Positions 61,221 through 64,000 of a stretch of DNA of 64,000 bases are shown here, piece by piece. The stretch is taken from contig JAWKNA010000011.1 of the NCBI GenBank assembly GCA_041391925.1, forward strand, positions 69,091 to 133,090, in the 5' to 3' direction. Under the pieces are notes generated by a model. That model did no database searches. It had not been told where the DNA came from and worked only from the letters and a program-made list of their open reading frames with translations. Position 1 is the first letter of the stretch. Each line of letters opens with the position of its first letter. Both the position numbers and the translations under genes were made by a program. This stretch comes from JBPOFM01 sp041391925. Lineage in GTDB: Bacteria; Bacteroidota; Bacteroidia; Flavobacteriales; Flavobacteriaceae.

Positions 61221-61269
61221 ATCATTTCATACGAAAGAAAACCAAAAAAATCCCCTTTAAATTTTCCGC

Positions 61270-61277
61270 TATCTTTG
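61270..61277 (+). promoter_or_regulatory. TAnnTTTG promoter element for the helicase gene
   Basis: TATCTTTG is an exact -7 match, with 15 bases before the ATG at 61293. Confidence 0.5.
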
Positions 61278-61292
61278 CTGCAAATTATAAAG

Positions 61293-62528
61293 ATGTCATT
61301 CAAAAATTTAAACCTTAACAAACCTATCCTCAAAGCCATAGAAGAAGCTGGTTATGAGGACCCGACATTGATTCAAGAGAAAACCATCCCGTTAGTATTG
61401 GAAAAGAAAGATATCATCGCTTCTGCACAAACTGGCACCGGAAAAACAGCTGCATTTGCTTTGCCAATCCTGCAATTACTTTTTGACAAACAGGATGCTC
61501 CCAAAAAAGGCAAAAAAATAAGGGCTTTGATAGTCAGTCCCACTCGTGAATTGGCAGTACAAATCAATTCCAACTTCAAATCTTATGGAAAGCATACCAA
61601 TCTTCGCTCCACAGTTATATTTGGAGGTATTGGAATTGAGCCTCAAATTGACATTCTTCAAAAAGGTGTAGATATTGTAGTGGCAACGCCTGGCAGGCTT
61701 CTCGATTTACATAAGCAAGACCAACTAAATCTCGATTTTGTTGAGATTTTGGTTCTTGATGAAGCTGATTTGATGTTGGATATGGGCTTTATTGATGATA
61801 TCCAAAAAATAGAGCGTTTATGTCCTAGAGACAAACAGATTTTATTGTTTTCGGCAACAATGCCTTTTAAGGTTGAACAATTGGCCAACAGCATTTTAAA
61901 ATCTCCAGAGCGCATAGAGGTCTCTCCTACTTCATCTACAGCGAAAAATGTGAGTCAAATTTTATATTACGTTCCTAAACGCAATAAAATTGAATTGTGC
62001 TTGCATTTATTGAGAAACACAATCAGAGGTAGCATTCTTATTTTCCGTCGAACAAAATTTGGAGTGGATAAATTGGAGCAAACACTTCTCAAAAATGGTT
62101 ACAAAGTTGAGACCATTCATGGTGATAAAACACAGAATGACAGACAAACAGCATTAAATAAATTCAAGCATAAAGAGGTCAATATACTTATTGCAACTGA
62201 TGTAGCTGCTCGTGGTATTGATATAGACGAACTGGATTCAGTTGTCAATTTTGATATGCCAAATGTACCAGAAACCTATGTTCATAGAATAGGAAGAACA
62301 GGACGTGCTGGGCTCATGGGAACTTCTTATTCATTTTGTTCTGCTGACGAGAAAAGTTACGTAAAGACCATTCAGCAATTGATAAATGTTCAAATTCCCG
62401 TTGAAGAAGAACACCCCTATCCTTTAGACCCAAAGGCAAAACCAATCGTTCACAAAAAACAAGGCAGCAAACATAAAAAAGGCCGAAAAGGGCAAGGTTC
62501 AAAAAAGAACAAAAAACGCTGGTATTAA
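61293..62528 (+). CDS. DEAD-box RNA helicase (RhlE-like)
   Basis: The 411-residue helicase has all motifs in order: Q motif ILKAIEEAGYEDPTLIQ, Walker A AQTGTGKT, PTRELA, GG in FGGIGIEPQ, VATPGR, DEAD in LVLDEADLMLD, SAT in LFSATMP, then the second domain with ATDVAARGIDID and HRIGRTGRAG. The C-terminus is Lys-rich (KKQGSKHKKGRKGQGSKKNK), as in RhlE-type helicases that bind RNA. It remodels RNA, often in ribosome assembly or cold adaptation. The ATG at 61293 is chosen over an upstream TTG. Confidence 0.95.
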   Translation: MSFKNLNLNKPILKAIEEAGYEDPTLIQEKTIPLVLEKKDIIASAQTGTGKTAAFALPILQLLFDKQDAPKKGKKIRALIVSPTRELAVQINSNFKSYGKHTNLRSTVIFGGIGIEPQIDILQKGVDIVVATPGRLLDLHKQDQLNLDFVEILVLDEADLMLDMGFIDDIQKIERLCPRDKQILLFSATMPFKVEQLANSILKSPERIEVSPTSSTAKNVSQILYYVPKRNKIELCLHLLRNTIRGSILIFRRTKFGVDKLEQTLLKNGYKVETIHGDKTQNDRQTALNKFKHKEVNILIATDVAARGIDIDELDSVVNFDMPNVPETYVHRIGRTGRAGLMGTSYSFCSADEKSYVKTIQQLINVQIPVEEEHPYPLDPKAKPIVHKKQGSKHKKGRKGQGSKKNKKRWY

Positions 62529-62587
62529 CTCTATGAAGTTGCAAGCACAAAGCAAGGAGTTTTAACAGATGATTGTTGACTAAAAAA

Positions 62588-62992
62588 CTAACCCAAAATC
62601 CGTTTATCAAAGTAATTTTTGAGGAACGGAATTTGTACCAATAACATCAATGCCAATAATCCCACGCCATAGGCAGCAATTCTTGGGGTTTGTATGTTAG
62701 TCAGACGCTTAGAAACTCTTTCAGAATTTAAATCTAAGTTGGTAAACCATCCTGAAGCTTCCGGTTTTGTAATGAAGATTGTATATGCGACAAAAACCAA
62801 AAATCCAGCTAAAATCAATATCCAGACACGCTTTGAAATCAATGGTTGGTAGGTAGTTGTGGCTCTTTGTTGAACACTTTCTACTTGGGCCATGACATCG
62901 GTTGTAAAATTGAATGAAGGCGTTTCCAAAGCAGATGTTTTCATTGCTTTATCAACCAAATTTTCTATCTGTTTATCCACGTTCTCTTTCAT
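62588..62992 (-). CDS. Small membrane protein paired with the ECF sigma factor
   Basis: The 134-residue protein has a cytoplasmic N-terminus of about 50 residues, then two hydrophobic segments (VWILILAGFLVFVAYTIFI and IAAYGVGLLALMLLVQIPFL) and no CHCC zinc anti-sigma motif. Its start overlaps the end of the sigma factor gene by 20 bases, so it is translated with it. The place suggests an anti-sigma or regulatory partner, but the sequence does not show a known anti-sigma domain, so this is inference. I do not recognise the family. Confidence 0.75.
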   Translation of the reverse strand: MKENVDKQIENLVDKAMKTSALETPSFNFTTDVMAQVESVQQRATTTYQPLISKRVWILILAGFLVFVAYTIFITKPEASGWFTNLDLNSERVSKRLTNIQTPRIAAYGVGLLALMLLVQIPFLKNYFDKRILG

Positions 62993-63635
62993 AACTACTG
63001 ATAATTTCGGGTTCTAACCGTCGTTTTAAAATGCTTGCCAATTTTTTACGGCATCGAAATAATTTCACTTTGACCGTATTGGCTTCCATATCTACAATCT
63101 TTGAAATCTCTTCCAAAGATAAGTCTTCAAAATAATATAAGGTCAACAAAAAACTGTCCTCACTAGGCAATAGGTGTAAACATTCTTGAATGGCCTCCTG
63201 TTGTTCATGTTTTTCAAGTTTGTCCAAGGCATTGTCAATACTTTTTACCTCATGTTCTGTAAATTCATCAATAGCAACCTCACACATTTGACGTTTGTTT
63301 CGTTTGATTCTATCCAAACAGGTATTGTAAGCCACTTTGTAAATCCATGTGGAGAATTTGGATTCGCCTTTAAATTTATGCAGCGATCTAAACACTTTGA
63401 CAAATGTATCTTGGGCCACTTCTTCAGCTTCCTCTCGATGTTTTAACATCCGAATGGCCAACGTAAACACCAAATCCTTATAACGCTCAACCAAAACAGC
63501 AAATGCCTTGGTGTCGCCAATTTTGATTTGATTGATGATGTAATCGTCGTTGGTGGTCATTTGATTGTTTGACGACTTCATTTCATCATCGGTTACAATT
63601 AATTGAAAAAAATAATTTGAAACTTGTGTAACCAT
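62973..63635 (-). CDS. ECF-type RNA polymerase sigma factor
   Basis: The 220-residue protein has sigma region 2 (AFAVLVERYKDLVFTLAIRM and STWIYKVAYNTCLDRIKR) and region 4 (FLLTLYYFEDLSLEEISKIV with EANTVKVKLFRCRKKLAS). It lacks regions 1 and 3, as ECF sigma factors do. It directs RNA polymerase to its own promoters, often in response to envelope stress. ATG 63635 starts the longest form; ATG at 63581 or 63560 would give 202 or 195 residues, closer to the family's usual start. The stop lies inside the next gene, overlapping by 20 bases. Divergent from a membrane protein gene at 63717. Confidence 0.95.
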   Translation of the reverse strand: MVTQVSNYFFQLIVTDDEMKSSNNQMTTNDDYIINQIKIGDTKAFAVLVERYKDLVFTLAIRMLKHREEAEEVAQDTFVKVFRSLHKFKGESKFSTWIYKVAYNTCLDRIKRNKRQMCEVAIDEFTEHEVKSIDNALDKLEKHEQQEAIQECLHLLPSEDSFLLTLYYFEDLSLEEISKIVDMEANTVKVKLFRCRKKLASILKRRLEPEIISSYERERG

Positions 63636-63716
63636 AAATTAAAAGCTGTCGTCATAAGCTACGAACACATTAAAGTTAATCAATAAAAAACGAACAATTA
63701 TTTAAAACTAGAAATT

Positions 63717-64000
63717 ATGGGATCAGAATTTATCATCATGCCGCTTATGATAGCTGCAGTTTTCGGAATCTTTTATCTGTATTATTCCACACGAAACAAA
63801 GAGCGTTTGGCACTCATCGAAAAAGGAGCGGACGCAAGTATTTTTGTAAAGGGAAAAACACACACAGCACCTATTTGGAAGATACTCATTCTTAACTTGG
63901 CATTATTGTTAATGGGAATCGGGATAGGTATCTTCATTGCCTCCATATTGCACTTCAATCTTGGTGTAGATGATGATGTAGCATTTCCGGGAACCATTTT
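63717..64000 (+). CDS. DUF6249-like membrane protein, cut by the window end
   Basis: The open frame from ATG 63717 encodes at least 94 residues before the edge: MGSEFIIMPLMIAAVFGIFY (one hydrophobic helix), a charged stretch NKERLALIEKGADASIFVKG and a second hydrophobic helix WKILILNLALLLMGIGIGIF. The NKERLALIEKGAD phrase fits DUF6249-type proteins, which are found beside ECF sigma factors in Flavobacteria. It is divergent from the sigma factor gene with about 80 bases between. The C-terminus lies outside the window. Confidence 0.75.
   Translation, partial: MGSEFIIMPLMIAAVFGIFYLYYSTRNKERLALIEKGADASIFVKGKTHTAPIWKILILNLALLLMGIGIGIFIASILHFNLGVDDDVAFPGTI

Noticed and set aside
1..64000. tRNA genes, rRNA genes, CRISPR arrays, insertion sequences or prophage
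   Set aside because: I looked for them in the gaps and saw no cloverleaf-like sequence, regularly spaced repeats, transposase or phage structural genes; weak or divergent cases could be missed by eye.

Overview
The window is a stretch of chromosome from a low-GC member of the Bacteroidota, most likely a marine member of the family Flavobacteriaceae. The evidence is four secreted proteins with type IX secretion (T9SS) type A C-terminal sorting domains, two TonB-dependent/SusC-like outer-membrane receptors with an N-terminal carboxypeptidase-regulatory domain, Bacteroidota promoter elements (TAnnTTTG) instead of sigma70 -10 boxes, an absence of obvious Shine-Dalgarno sequences, a bacillithiol gene (bshC), and the rpmB-rpmG-DUF4295-ftsY block. 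The genus cannot be fixed from the sequence. No rRNA, tRNA, CRISPR array, transposase or phage gene was seen.

Layout. 1-951 is the truncated end of a MATE exporter. 1.3-8.3 kb holds a beta-propeller protein, an mnmA-subtilase-flavin oxidoreductase operon, a MORN/YwqK protein and a three-domain fasciclin lipoprotein. 8.3-17.3 kb is housekeeping: pyrG-yidC, then a five-gene operon guaA - LysM/PBP1-like protein - OsmC - DUF922 - DUF3820. 17.5-22.7 kb has a membrane-spanning TPR/LuxR-type regulator facing a three-gene surface operon. 22.8-30.6 kb has bshC, an M14 carboxypeptidase, an orphan histidine kinase and a run of small stress-like or uncharacterised genes. 30.6-36.8 kb is the most accessory part: a LytS/LytTR two-component pair, a T9SS protein, small membrane or secreted proteins, two copies of a short intergenic repeat, one gene bounded by inverted GTTGTGC/GCACAAC ends, and a frameshifted VOC-fold gene. 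36.8-51.9 kb is mostly core: rimO, ftsY, L33/L28, cinA, an Hpt protein, a DnaQ-type exonuclease, a 2-oxoacid dehydrogenase E2, recR, a glycosyltransferase, a sodium/solute symporter. A TonB receptor and a beta-lactamase-fold lipoprotein sit between rimO and ftsY. 52-64 kb has a second beta-barrel receptor, a 600-bp gap with four serial hairpins, fabH, htpG, a DM13 lipoprotein, a DinB protein, a T9SS protein, a MOSC protein with an early stop, a DEAD-box helicase, and an ECF sigma factor with its membrane partner.

How the genes fit together. Nucleotide synthesis (pyrG, guaA), tRNA/ribosome modification (mnmA, rimO, L28, L33), membrane insertion (yidC, ftsY), redox thiol chemistry (bshC plus two DinB-fold proteins that could be thiol transferases) and repair (recR, exonuclease) form the core. 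The surface layer consists of T9SS cargo, TonB receptors and lipoproteins. Regulation is by an ECF sigma factor, LytS/LytTR, an orphan kinase, an orphan Hpt protein and a one-component TPR regulator.

No clearly new multi-gene system is evident. The best leads are the cassette-like unit at 35.6-36.3 kb, the four-hairpin gap at 54.6-55.15 kb, two lightly broken genes (VOC at 36.3 kb, MOSC at 60.6 kb), and promoters that nearly touch the start codons of mnmA, guaA and recR.
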